Assembly (NCBI RefSeq): GCF_026342405.1
Contig: NZ_JAPEMU010000001.1
Coordinates: forward strand, 4,960,001-5,024,000
Reading direction: 5' to 3'
Length of the DNA: 64,000 nucleotides
Source of the DNA: Kitasatospora sp. NBC_00240
GTDB taxonomy: Bacteria; Actinomycetota; Actinomycetes; Streptomycetales; Streptomycetaceae
Below, in pieces: positions 15,998 through 25,339 of the stretch. Numbering within the stretch: the stretch's first letter is position 1; every line of letters starts with the position of its first letter. Under the pieces are notes generated by a model. That model saw only the letters and a list, made by a program, of their open reading frames with translations, was not told where the DNA came from and did no database searches. Both the position numbers and the translations under genes were made by a program.

Positions 15998-18061
15998 TCA
16001 GCCGGTGACCTTGATCTCGGACACCTGGCCGTGCCAGACGCCCCCATCCTTGGGGAGGTCGGTCATCCAGATCAAGAGGTAGCGGGTGGTCACCGGGGCA
16101 TCGGGCTTGAGGTCGGCCTGGGCGCCGGTGCTCTGGGCGACGACGCGGTAGTCGCCGGGCTTGCCGGGGGCGGTCGCGGACTGGTTGGTCGGGACGCGCA
16201 GCTCGACCCGGGTGCTGCCGATGAACTGGACGCCGACCGACCCGACCTGCTGGGGCGAGCCGAGGTCCACCAGGAGGCCGGTGCCCTCCTTGATCATCTG
16301 CAGGGGGTTCCGGTAGTCGAGCGTGGTCCAGGTCGTGTCGGGGTTGCCGTCGTGGGTGAGCGGCAGCCTCGGGACGCTCTCGGGGGAGTCGCCCAGCGGG
16401 TTGAAGGACTTCACGTCCGCGATCGCGATCGGGGTGCCGGCGGGGGCGGTGGGGGCGGGTACGCCGATCTGCGCGTGGGCGGCGTCGGACCGGGTGGCGG
16501 ACGGCTCGGCGATGTCGGTGCTGCGGCCGGTGTCGCGCAGCTGTCCGACCAGCTGCCAGGAGGAGAAGCCGACGGCGGCCAGCGCGACCGTCCAGGCCGT
16601 CGCCTTGAGCACCCGGCGCAGCCGGCGGCGCCGAGGCCGGGGCGGCGGGTACGGCAGCGGGCCGTGGAAGGCCGGGCCGGCGGGTACGGCGGCGGTGACG
16701 GGCGCCGGCGGGGTGCGCCGGGGCGGGGTGAAGGCGGGCAGCTCCGGCTCGGGCTGGCGGATGCGGGGCATCAGCGCGATGGCCTTGGCCAGCTCCTCGG
16801 GCGTGGTGATCGGGGTGGCGTGGTGCGGCGGGGGATCGCAGATGGTGCGGGCGGCGAGCTCCGAAAGGCCCTTGTGGACGCCGGCCCGGACCTGGCTGGG
16901 AGGAACGCGGCCCAGGCCCTTGGGCAGGCCCTGGAGGTCGTAGCGGTCCTCGGGGAAGGGCCAGCGGTGGGTCAGCGCGGCGTACAGCAGAACGCCGATG
17001 GCACGGGTGTCCGTGAGTTCGGGGTCGGCGCCGTCGTCGGTGGGCAGGCCGCGCAGGGCGGCGTCCACGGCGATGCCGTTGATCCGGTACTGGCCGCCCT
17101 CGGTGCGCAGCACGCAGCGCGGGGTGAGCCGCAGGTGCGCCTGGCCGCGGCGGTGGGCGGTGGCGATGGCGTCGGTGACCTGGCGGACCATCTGGTACGC
17201 GTCGTAGGGCTCCATCGGGCCGGTGGTGAGCAGCTTGGCGAGGTCGGAGGCGTCGGGGAGCCACTCCCGGACGACGTAGACCAGCTCGCCCTCCTGGACG
17301 GCGTCCAGCACCTGGACGAAGCGCGGGTCGCCGAGCAGGGCGGCGGACTTCGCGGCGGCCAGCACGGCCCGGGAGCGCTGGTGCCCGGCGGCCATCAGGT
17401 GGACGCCGACGGCGCGGCGCAGCTTCTCGTCCACCGCGCGCCAGCTGCTGAAGGTGGCGGCCTGGGAGATGCACTCCTCCAGCCGGTAGCGGCCGCCGAT
17501 GATGTCGCCGCTGTGCCGCAGGGGGGCGGGCAGGGTGAGCGGGAGGGCGCCTGTCCCGCCGGTGTCGGCGGTGGTCGTGGCGGCCCTCGGGGCGGCCTTG
17601 GCGGGCGCCTCCGGGGCCTTGCGGCCGGTGGGTCCGGGGTCGGCCGCGGCAGCCTTGGGGAGCGGCTGTGCGGCCCCGCCGGGGGCGGACTTCGCCTTGG
17701 CCGGTGCCTTGGTTCCGGGCTCGGTCCCGCCGTCGGCCTCGGCCTCGGCGTCGGCCTTGGCATCGGCCTTGGCATCGGCCTTGGCATCGGCCTTGGCTTT
17801 CGCCGCCGCCGCGGCCTTTGCCTTGGCGTCGGCCTTGGCCTTCGCCGCGGCCGCGAGGGCCGCGCCGGCGGCCAGTTCGACGGCGATCTCGTCGGCCGAC
17901 AGCGGGGCGGTGGTCTCGGAGACCTCCTCCGCGTCCTGCGGGCCGGCCGGCTCGTCGCCCGCGAGGTCGTCGATCGCCATGGCCAGCGCCGCCTCGTCCG
18001 CCGCCTCGTCAGCATCCGGCGTGTCGACGACCGCCTTGGTGCCATCAGCCACCGTGGTCAT
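15998..18061 (-). CDS. Membrane-anchored pseudokinase with discoidin-like extracytoplasmic domain
   Basis: Protein-kinase-like gene next to murJ, the likely counterpart of the pseudokinase part of mycobacterial MviN. Of 687 residues, 60-110 are an Ala/Lys/Asp repeat likely to be helical. A kinase fold starts near 185 (GGRYRLEECISQ). It lacks the catalytic residues: the beta-3 lysine region reads RRAVGVHLM, the HRDxKPxN loop is AHLRLTPRCV at 308-317, and DFG is replaced by INGIAVD. After a Pro-rich linker comes one membrane segment (about 486-505) and an extracytoplasmic ~150-residue beta domain resembling discoidin folds. Probably a scaffold binding phosphoproteins. ATG 18061 has GGGGAGG very close. 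Confidence 0.85.
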   Translation of the reverse strand: MTTVADGTKAVVDTPDADEAADEAALAMAIDDLAGDEPAGPQDAEEVSETTAPLSADEIAVELAAGAALAAAAKAKADAKAKAAAAAKAKADAKADAKADAKADAEAEADGGTEPGTKAPAKAKSAPGGAAQPLPKAAAADPGPTGRKAPEAPAKAAPRAATTTADTGGTGALPLTLPAPLRHSGDIIGGRYRLEECISQAATFSSWRAVDEKLRRAVGVHLMAAGHQRSRAVLAAAKSAALLGDPRFVQVLDAVQEGELVYVVREWLPDASDLAKLLTTGPMEPYDAYQMVRQVTDAIATAHRRGQAHLRLTPRCVLRTEGGQYRINGIAVDAALRGLPTDDGADPELTDTRAIGVLLYAALTHRWPFPEDRYDLQGLPKGLGRVPPSQVRAGVHKGLSELAARTICDPPPHHATPITTPEELAKAIALMPRIRQPEPELPAFTPPRRTPPAPVTAAVPAGPAFHGPLPYPPPRPRRRRLRRVLKATAWTVALAAVGFSSWQLVGQLRDTGRSTDIAEPSATRSDAAHAQIGVPAPTAPAGTPIAIADVKSFNPLGDSPESVPRLPLTHDGNPDTTWTTLDYRNPLQMIKEGTGLLVDLGSPQQVGSVGVQFIGSTRVELRVPTNQSATAPGKPGDYRVVAQSTGAQADLKPDAPVTTRYLLIWMTDLPKDGGVWHGQVSEIKVTG

Positions 18062-18294
18062 GCCTCCCCTTGTGTCGCCCCGGTCGTGTCGCCCCGGACC
18101 CGAGAAAGTCGCTGGATCGCCTCGGCGCGGGGGCCGGGGCGGTCCGTGTCAATTGTGCCCACTGTTCCCCCCCGGGTACGACCGCTGGGACGGGCAAGCG
18201 GTTGCGTGCGGTGGAGAGATCTGGTGCAGATCGGCCGCTGGGCCGGGTCCGGCGCTCCCGGGGTGTCACCCGATCGCCGAATCCGGCCCAGCGG

Positions 18295-18314
18295 CCGCCA
18301 CCCGAGGGTGGCGG
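18295..18314 (-). terminator. Hairpin downstream of murJ
   Basis: Perfect 9-bp stem (18295-18303 with 18306-18314), 31 bp after the murJ stop. Modest strength; may separate murJ from the pseudokinase gene. Confidence 0.4.
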
Positions 18315-18345
18315 AGGTTCACCTGTCCGCGCGGTTGACGTGCGG

Positions 18346-20949
18346 TCAGCGGCCCAGGCGGCCGCGGACCATCCCGAGCATCGAGTTGAGTTCTTCGATC
18401 TTGAGCCGCTTGGCGACCACCGCGAAGACCGCCAGCTGCAGCGCGCCCGCGACCAGGACGGTCAGGACGCTGCCCAGCCAGCCGCCGACCAGCGAGCCGA
18501 TCAGCAGGCTGACCCCGATGCCGACCGCGGCCGCCGGCACGCAGGCGGCGGCGAGCCGGCTGTAGGTCCGGCCGATCCGCTTGGTGTCCAGGCCGCCGAT
18601 CTTGCGCTTGAGCTTCGGGATCGCGACCGCGACGCCGACCGCGTACGCGGCACCGTAGCCGAAGGCCATCCCGGTGACCACCCACTGGGCGGGCAGCACC
18701 AGGTAGCAGAGGACCGAGAAGCCGGCCTGGCAGCCCGCCACCCAGACGGTGTTGGAGAACGGGGTGCGGGTGTCCTCGTAGGCGTAGAAGCCGCGCAGCA
18801 TGACGTACTGCATCGAGTACGGGATCAGACCGAGGGCGAACGCCGAGAGCATCAGACCGATGTTGGTGGCGCTTTCCAGGGCCTGCGGCTGGCCGCCCAC
18901 GGCGTAGATCGAGCGGGCGATGGCCGGGCCCAGCGAGAGGAACAGGAAGGCCCCGGGGATGATCGCCACGGCGGTGGTGCGCAGGCCGTAGGAGATGTCG
19001 TCCCGGACGGTGCCGGCGTCCTCGTCGGCGGCCGCGCGGGAGAGCCGCGGCAGGACGGCGCTCATGATCGAGACGGCGATCACCGCGTGCGGCAGCTGCC
19101 AGATCAGCAGGGCGTTGGAGAACGCCGAGAGGCCGGCGCCGTTGTCGCCGGCGTCGATGCCGGCCGCGACCGCGATCTGGGTGATCACCAGGTAGCCGGC
19201 CTGGTTGGCGAGGACGAAGAAGAAGGTCCACTTGGCGAGCCGGGCGGCCTTGCCCAGGCCGTGGCCGCGCCAGTCGAAGCGCGGCCGGTAGCTGAACCCG
19301 GCGGCGCGCAGGTAGGGGATCATCGCCAGCGCCTGGACGGCGAGGCCGATCAGGGTGCCGAGCCCGAGCAGCCGCACGCCCTCGGGGGAGATGGTGGCCG
19401 GGGTGACGCCGGTGGAGCTGAATCCGCCGTAGACCCAGATGTACGCGCCGAAGGTGAAGATCACCACGATGTTGTTGAGGACCGGGGTCCACATCATCGC
19501 GCCGAAGCGGCCGCGAGCGTTGAGGATCTGCCCCATCACCACGTGGATGCCCATGAAGAAGATCGTGGGCAGGCAGTAGCGCGCCAGCGCCACCGTGGTG
19601 TCGGCGCTGGCCTGGTCGGTGGTGAGCGCGTGCGCGATCAGCTGGACCAGGACCGGGGCGCCGATCACGGCCAGGAAGGAGACCCCGGCCAGGCCGATGA
19701 TCACGAGGGTGAGCAGCCGGTTGGCGTAGGCGGCGCCGCCGTCCTCGTCGTGCTTCATGCTGCGGACCAGCTGCGGCACGAAGACGGCGTTCAGCGCGCC
19801 GCCGCCGATCAGGATGTAGAGCAGGGTCGGCAGGGTGTTGGCGGCGTTGTAGGAGTCGCCCATCCGGACGGCGCCGATCGCCGCGACGATCACCATCGTG
19901 CGGACGAAGCCGGTGCCCCGGGAGACCAGGGTGCCGGCGGCCATGATCGCGCTGGAGTTCAGCAGGCCGGCGACCTTGCCTCCGCCGCCGCCCTTCGCGG
20001 GCCGGGGCGCCTCCTGGCGCTCCTCCGCGAGCTCCTCGGCGACCTCGTCCAGCGGCTCCACGGCGGGCGGCAGTTGGACCGCCGCCACCTGCATGGTGGC
20101 CTCCTGCTCGGAGAGCGGCGGGTCGAACTCGATCGGCGGGACGAACTGGCCGCCCTGGCCGTGGCCCGGGTGCTGCTCGTGGCCCGGACCCTGCTGGGGG
20201 CCGGGGCCCTGCGGCGGACCGGCCGCGAAGGGCGGCGCCGGGTAGCCCTGGCCGGCGGCGGGACCGCCGGGGGCCGGCATCGGCTGGGCGCCGGGCCGGT
20301 AGACGCTGTGCTGCCCCGGCTGCTGGCCCGGCTGCGGCGCGGGTTGCCGGGACGGCCGCTGGTCGGGGTACGGGGTGGTCTGCGGGCCGGGCTGCTGGGT
20401 GGGCTGCTGAGTGGGGCCGCCGAACAGCGCGTCCACGCCGACGTACTCGGTGGTCTCGGAGTTCCACGGGGACTCGGCCCGGGCGGGCTCCTGCCACTGC
20501 GGCTGCCCCCACCGGGCACCGGGGCCGGAACCGGGCGCGGGGGCGCCGGAGTCCGCCGGGGCGGTGTTCGGGGCGAGCGGGGCGCCCTGGGCCGCCGGGT
20601 GCTGCGGCCCGGGGTTCGCCGCGGGCTCCTCCCAGGCGGGCCGGGCCGGGGTGTCCCAGCCGGGCTGCACCGGCGGGACGGGCGGTGCCATCGCCGGCGG
20701 AACGGGCGTGGGACAGCCGTTGGCCTGCGGCGGGAGCTGGGGCGGAACGTCGTAGGCGGGCGGCGCGCCGCCCTCCCGTCCGGCCTGGACGCCGTACGGG
20801 TCCTGCTCGGACACGTACCCGTCGTAGCCGTCCGCCGCGTACGGGTCCTGTGCGTAGGTGTCGGCCACGTACCAGTCGCCGCCCGGCGTCTCGGCCGGCT
20901 GTTGTCCACCGGCCTGGCTCTGTGCTCGCTCCTCGCGGGGCCCGCTCAT
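18346..20949 (-). CDS. murJ: Lipid II flippase MurJ with long cytoplasmic N-terminal extension
   Basis: Integral membrane protein of the MOP superfamily that moves lipid II across the membrane for peptidoglycan synthesis. Of 867 residues, the first ~315 are a hydrophilic Pro/Gln/Gly/Tyr-rich segment predicted to be cytoplasmic; the MurJ core starts near GLLNSSAIMAAGTLVSRGTG and has about 14 membrane helices, ending RLKIEELNSMLGMVRGRLGR. Start ATG 20949 follows GAAGAGGTGG; a TTG at 21000 would add 17 residues. Unlike mycobacterial MviN, no kinase-like domain is fused; it is encoded by the next gene. The DUF6049 gene lies 47 bp upstream on the same strand. Confidence 0.93.
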   Translation of the reverse strand: MSGPREERAQSQAGGQQPAETPGGDWYVADTYAQDPYAADGYDGYVSEQDPYGVQAGREGGAPPAYDVPPQLPPQANGCPTPVPPAMAPPVPPVQPGWDTPARPAWEEPAANPGPQHPAAQGAPLAPNTAPADSGAPAPGSGPGARWGQPQWQEPARAESPWNSETTEYVGVDALFGGPTQQPTQQPGPQTTPYPDQRPSRQPAPQPGQQPGQHSVYRPGAQPMPAPGGPAAGQGYPAPPFAAGPPQGPGPQQGPGHEQHPGHGQGGQFVPPIEFDPPLSEQEATMQVAAVQLPPAVEPLDEVAEELAEERQEAPRPAKGGGGGKVAGLLNSSAIMAAGTLVSRGTGFVRTMVIVAAIGAVRMGDSYNAANTLPTLLYILIGGGALNAVFVPQLVRSMKHDEDGGAAYANRLLTLVIIGLAGVSFLAVIGAPVLVQLIAHALTTDQASADTTVALARYCLPTIFFMGIHVVMGQILNARGRFGAMMWTPVLNNIVVIFTFGAYIWVYGGFSSTGVTPATISPEGVRLLGLGTLIGLAVQALAMIPYLRAAGFSYRPRFDWRGHGLGKAARLAKWTFFFVLANQAGYLVITQIAVAAGIDAGDNGAGLSAFSNALLIWQLPHAVIAVSIMSAVLPRLSRAAADEDAGTVRDDISYGLRTTAVAIIPGAFLFLSLGPAIARSIYAVGGQPQALESATNIGLMLSAFALGLIPYSMQYVMLRGFYAYEDTRTPFSNTVWVAGCQAGFSVLCYLVLPAQWVVTGMAFGYGAAYAVGVAVAIPKLKRKIGGLDTKRIGRTYSRLAAACVPAAAVGIGVSLLIGSLVGGWLGSVLTVLVAGALQLAVFAVVAKRLKIEELNSMLGMVRGRLGR

Positions 20950-20996
20950 GCCACCTCTTCGCTGTTCGGGGGAGGGCGCCCTGGGGTCGGGCGGTA

Positions 20997-23456
20997 TCAA
21001 GGACCAACCTTCTCATCACCGGTGGCCCGATCCCGGCCATCTGCGGTGGTGCCGCGCAGTGTCTGCACGGCGTCCCGGTCGTCGTCCGGGCCCTCGTCGG
21101 CGTCCTCGGGGCGGGCCTGCGGACCCTCGGCGCGGTCGGGGCCGCCACCGTCCGCGGCCTCGTCCAGGGGACGGTCGCCGTCCTCGTCCGGGTCCACGCC
21201 CTGCTTCTTGCGCTGGCGGTAGATCCGCAGCGCGGCGAGCAGGATCAGCAGCAGCCCGGCGCCGATCACGTACAGCACGCCGTCGGTCACCGAGGTCACC
21301 ATGACGTTGAAGGTGACCGGCTCGCCGTAGCGCTGCGGGTCGGGGCCGGTGGTCCACAGCTGGGCGGTCATGGTGGCCTGGCCGTTGTTGTGCGCCTCGG
21401 CCGGGAACTGCATGGTGACGCTGCGGGAGGCTCCGAGCACGATGTCCGCCGGGTCGCCGACCTTGAGGCGGTTGGGCTGGCTGGAGGTCAGCACCAGTTT
21501 GAGGTTGGTGATCGTCTGGGTGAGGTCGTTGCGCACGCTGACCTGCAGGACACCGGTGTCGCCGGCGAAGGTGATGACGCCCTTCTTGGGCACCCGCACC
21601 GCCTGGGACAGCTCGGCCAGGTAGTCCCGCACGCCGTCGCGGTAGGTGTCGCCGGCCGGGCCCTGGGTGCGCCACTCGGTGGACACCGAGCGGACCATGG
21701 CGGCGCTGAACGGCCCGCGCACCCGCTGCGGCAGGGTGAGGATGCGCATCAGCAGGTCGAGCTTGCTCTGGATGGCCATGGTCTCGGTGAGGGCCTTGGC
21801 CGACAGCTCGGAGGCGCGCGCCTCGCCGGGGTAGTCGGTGGCCGGGGGCACCGCGCCGTTCGCCTTGGGGTCGGCGGCGGCCTGGGCGACGGTGTCCAGC
21901 GTGACCGGGGTGGTCCACTGGCCGGCGTTGGCGCTCTGCAGGGCGCTCGCGAGGGTCCTGGCGGTGTTCACGGTGAGTCCGCGCGGGGGCATCACCAGCA
22001 GCCCGCGCTGGTTGTGCGGCTCCTGGCGGGTGATCACGAAGGTCTCCGCCAGGAAGCGCTGGACGGCCGCGCTCTGCGACTGCGGGGTGTTCAGGTCGCC
22101 CTGGAACAGGCCGGAGACGGTGCTGTCCGCGACCACGCCGGTCTGGCCGTTGCCGAGCGGGCGGACCGCGCCAGGGGTGTACTTCAGCGAGTCGGCCTCG
22201 GGCAGGCTGGCGCCGTTCACCAGCAGCAGGTTGTCCCCGCCGCGCTGCGCGGTGGCGGCGATCTGCTGGTCCAGGTAGCCCTGGTACGGCCAGGCGACGT
22301 CCCCCCGGACGTCCACCGAGAGCCGGCCCTCCGCCGTCACCTGCCCGGCCGTGCCGGCCTTGAGCAGGGCGGTGTCGATGCCGCTCAGGTCGGCGCCGTT
22401 GTGCGCGATGGAGGCGATGTCCGGGTCGGCGTAGGGCAGCGAGACGACCTCGCTGCCCTTCTTGGCGACGGCCGTCCGCAGCTTGTCCAGCCAGGCGGCG
22501 GCGGCCGCGGTGCCGGTGCCCTGGGTGGTGTTCTCCTCCTTGGCGGACTGGCCGGCGGTGTTGGGCTTCTGCACCCGGTAGGGCTTGGTCATCGCGTACG
22601 CGGTGTCCAGCAGGTCCGGGTCGACCACCCAGGTGGGCGCGGTCAGGCCGGCGCCGATGTCGACCAGCTCGTAGAGCCGCCCGCCGGGGGCGAACTCGGC
22701 GGCCAGGCTGTCGTCCCGCAGTACGGGGACGCTCTGGTCGTTGTCGGAGAGGGTCTGGGCGACCAGCTCCGGGGTGTGGGTGATCGGCCAGAGCGTCGCG
22801 ACCTGGGTCGGCTGGGCGTCGGTCGGGTTCGGGTTGTACGGGAGGAAGGTCCGGGCGATGCCCAGCGGGCGCTCGCGCTGGTTGTCGCCGGTCGAGCCGC
22901 GGACGTCGACCGCGAGCTCGAACGCGCCCTCCCGGTCCAGTTCGAGGTCGGCCACCGCCACCTGCAGGGTGAACGGCTGGCTCTGGCCGGGGCCGAGTTC
23001 GTTCAGCGCGGCCTGCGGGCTGGGCAGGTCGACGCCGTCCACGCCCGCCGGGTCGTTGCGCGCGGCGACCGCGGCGAGGTCGCTGCGGGTGTTCAGCGGC
23101 TTGTGGTTGAGCGGGGCGCGGACCGCCGCGTGCGGGGCCTTCAGGGGCGCGCGGCCGCCGTTGGTCACCTGGCCGGTGATGGTCACCGTGCCGCTGGGGG
23201 TGACCACGGCGGGTGAGACGCCGTCGATCGTCACGACCACCGGGTACTCACCGGACACCTCGGCCGCCAGGCCCGGCCGGGCCGCGGAGCCCGGCACGTC
23301 GAGCGCGCCGGCCTGCGGCGCCGCGCCGAGCAGTACGGCGCAGCCCGCCGCGAGGGCCCCGAGCCGGCGGGCCGCCCGCGCGGTGCGGCCGCCACGACCG
23401 GCACGTCCGCGGTGTCCGTACGTCTCCAGGCCCGAGTGCCGTGCCGGCTCGCTCAC
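20997..23456 (-). CDS. DUF6049 family membrane-anchored secreted protein
   Basis: Large conserved actinobacterial protein of unknown function found next to murJ (mycobacterial equivalent lies between mutT4 and mviN). The 819 residues start at GTG 23456, giving a basic N-terminus and a signal peptide ending around GAAPQAGALD (about residue 50). A large extracytoplasmic region with beta-rich segments such as VVTPSGTVTITGQVTNGG follows, then a single membrane helix GVLYVIGAGLLLILLAALRI near 740 and a highly charged acidic cytoplasmic tail ending TGDEKVGP. The conserved pairing with MurJ suggests a role in cell-envelope assembly, but no enzymatic motif is visible. Confidence 0.85.
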   Translation of the reverse strand: MSEPARHSGLETYGHRGRAGRGGRTARAARRLGALAAGCAVLLGAAPQAGALDVPGSAARPGLAAEVSGEYPVVVTIDGVSPAVVTPSGTVTITGQVTNGGRAPLKAPHAAVRAPLNHKPLNTRSDLAAVAARNDPAGVDGVDLPSPQAALNELGPGQSQPFTLQVAVADLELDREGAFELAVDVRGSTGDNQRERPLGIARTFLPYNPNPTDAQPTQVATLWPITHTPELVAQTLSDNDQSVPVLRDDSLAAEFAPGGRLYELVDIGAGLTAPTWVVDPDLLDTAYAMTKPYRVQKPNTAGQSAKEENTTQGTGTAAAAAWLDKLRTAVAKKGSEVVSLPYADPDIASIAHNGADLSGIDTALLKAGTAGQVTAEGRLSVDVRGDVAWPYQGYLDQQIAATAQRGGDNLLLVNGASLPEADSLKYTPGAVRPLGNGQTGVVADSTVSGLFQGDLNTPQSQSAAVQRFLAETFVITRQEPHNQRGLLVMPPRGLTVNTARTLASALQSANAGQWTTPVTLDTVAQAAADPKANGAVPPATDYPGEARASELSAKALTETMAIQSKLDLLMRILTLPQRVRGPFSAAMVRSVSTEWRTQGPAGDTYRDGVRDYLAELSQAVRVPKKGVITFAGDTGVLQVSVRNDLTQTITNLKLVLTSSQPNRLKVGDPADIVLGASRSVTMQFPAEAHNNGQATMTAQLWTTGPDPQRYGEPVTFNVMVTSVTDGVLYVIGAGLLLILLAALRIYRQRKKQGVDPDEDGDRPLDEAADGGGPDRAEGPQARPEDADEGPDDDRDAVQTLRGTTADGRDRATGDEKVGP

Positions 23457-23726
23457 GCGCTTCGCCCTCGCCGTTCTCGATCGCTGATCGTCGGATGACC
23501 AGATGAATGGCCGTACTGTCCGGTAGTCCGCCGTCCGCACAGCCTTGGTGGCACCGCGGCGCGGCCGTCGCGCTGACGCGGCCGAGACTCGCTCCCACCG
23601 GCATGGTAACGACGATCCCCGGCCCCCAGTGTTGGGGGGCGCCGGGTGAGCGCCCCCGGCCCCCGGTCCGGGACGCCCGCAAACCCGCGGGCGGTGGGGC
23701 GGCCCGGACCCGTACCCTTGTGAGCC

Positions 23727-25211
23727 GTGTCCACTGCCAATGACCCCAGCGCCCATTCTTCCAGCACCGCCCCCGCCGCCGTCCCAGGTCTGAGCGAGGC
23801 GCAGACCCTGGGACTCCAGGAACTGCTGAGGGTCTCACCAGTCGCCGATGAGGTCGCCCGGCGCTTCCAGGCCGCCGGCCACCGGCTGGCCCTGGTCGGC
23901 GGCTCGGTGCGGGACGCGCTGCTCGGCCGGCTCGGCAACGACCTGGACTTCACCACCGACGCCCGCCCGCAGCAGGTGCTCAAGCTGGTCAAGGGCTGGG
24001 CGGACGCCGTCTGGGACGTCGGCATCGCCTTCGGAACCGTCGGCGCGCGCAAGGACACGCCCGAGGGCTCCTTCCTGATCGAGATCACCACCTACCGCTC
24101 CGAGGCCTACGACCGCACCTCGCGCAAGCCCGAGGTGACCTACGGCGCGAGCATCGAGGAGGACCTGGTCCGCCGGGACTTCACGGTCAACGCCATGGCC
24201 GTCGACCTGCCCGGCCGCGGCTTCGTCGACCCGCACCACGGTCTGGACGACCTGGAGCGGCGGGTGCTGCGCACCCCCGCCACACCGGAGGAGTCCTTCT
24301 CCGACGACCCGCTGCGGATGATGCGGGCCGCCCGCTTCGCCGCCCAGCTGGACTTCACGCCCGCCCCCGAGGTGGTCGCCGCGATGACCGCGATGGCCGA
24401 GCGGATCACCATCGTCTCCGCCGAGCGGGTCCAGGCCGAGCTGAACAAGCTGCTGCTCTCCGACCACCCGGTCCAGGGCCTGCGGCTGCTGGTCGACACC
24501 GGCCTCGCCGACCACGTGCTCCCCGAGCTGCCGGCCCTCCGCCTGGAGAGCGACGAGCACCACCGGCACAAGGACGTCTACGAGCACTCGCTCACCGTGC
24601 TGGAGCAGGCCATCGCGCTGGAGAAGGAAGGCCCCGACCTGGTGCTGCGGCTCGCCGCGCTGCTGCACGACATCGGCAAGCCCCGCACCCGGCGCTTCGA
24701 GCCGGACGGCCGGGTCTCCTTCCACCACCACGAGATGGTGGGCGCCAAGATGACCCGCAAGCGGATGCGCGACCTCAAGTACTCCAAGGACCTCATCGAG
24801 GACGTCTCCCAGCTGGTCGAGCTGCACCTGCGCTTCCACGGCTACGGCGGCGGCGAGTGGACCGACTCCGCGGTGCGCCGCTACGTCAACGACGCAGGCC
24901 CGCTGCTGGAGCGCCTGCACAAGCTGACCCGCTCGGACTGCACCACCCGCAACCGGAAGAAGGCCGCCGCGCTGTCGCGCACCTACGACGGCCTGGAGGA
25001 GCGGATCGCCGAGCTCAAGGAGCGCGAGGAGCTGGACGCGGTGCGCCCCGCGCTCGATGGCAACCAGATCATGGAGCTGCTCGGCCTGAAGCCCGGCCCG
25101 CAGGTCGGCAAGGCGTACAAGCACATGCTGGAGCTCCGGCTTGAGCACGGCCCGATGGAGCACGAGGACGCCGTCGCGGCGCTGCGCGCATGGTGGGCCG
25201 CTCAGGACTGA
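23727..25211 (+). CDS. cca: CCA tRNA nucleotidyltransferase
   Basis: Adds or repairs the 3'-terminal CCA of tRNAs without a template. The 494-residue class II enzyme has the nucleotidyltransferase motif GGSVRDALLGRLGNDLDFTT near residue 55 with the metal-binding DLD, the RRDFTVNAMA motif, an RNA/nucleotide-binding helical domain (DDPLRMMRAARFAAQLDF), and a C-terminal HD domain (LLHDIGKPRTRRF), giving the HD-type arrangement common in actinobacteria. It starts at GTG 23727 and is divergent from the DUF6049 gene; the 270-bp gap must hold both promoters. Its place next to the murJ cluster is the same as for mycobacterial pcnA. Confidence 0.95.
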   Translation: MSTANDPSAHSSSTAPAAVPGLSEAQTLGLQELLRVSPVADEVARRFQAAGHRLALVGGSVRDALLGRLGNDLDFTTDARPQQVLKLVKGWADAVWDVGIAFGTVGARKDTPEGSFLIEITTYRSEAYDRTSRKPEVTYGASIEEDLVRRDFTVNAMAVDLPGRGFVDPHHGLDDLERRVLRTPATPEESFSDDPLRMMRAARFAAQLDFTPAPEVVAAMTAMAERITIVSAERVQAELNKLLLSDHPVQGLRLLVDTGLADHVLPELPALRLESDEHHRHKDVYEHSLTVLEQAIALEKEGPDLVLRLAALLHDIGKPRTRRFEPDGRVSFHHHEMVGAKMTRKRMRDLKYSKDLIEDVSQLVELHLRFHGYGGGEWTDSAVRRYVNDAGPLLERLHKLTRSDCTTRNRKKAAALSRTYDGLEERIAELKEREELDAVRPALDGNQIMELLGLKPGPQVGKAYKHMLELRLEHGPMEHEDAVAALRAWWAAQD

Positions 25212-25281
25212 CCCCGGGCGCGCCCCCGGCCGGCGGGAGCGGCGGGCGGCGGCGAAGAGCGGAAACGGCGGAGAGCGGAAA

Positions 25282-25320
25282 CGGCGGAGGGGAGCCCGGT
25301 GGCCGGGCTCCCCTCCGCCG
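25282..25320. terminator. Bidirectional terminator between cca and the LppU-like gene
   Basis: Perfect 18-bp stem (25282-25299 with 25303-25320) with a 3-nt loop between convergent genes, 19 bp before the neighbouring stop. Short direct repeats (GAGCGGAAACGGCG twice) precede it. Confidence 0.8.
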
Positions 25321-25339
25321 TGTCACGGGGCGGGCGGCG

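Noticed and set aside
15380..23216. Very long plus-strand frames (1061, 1184 and 843 codons) opposite sigM, the pseudokinase, murJ and the DUF6049 gene
   Set aside because: They are shadows of the minus-strand genes, low in complexity and with no homology or ribosome-binding sites.
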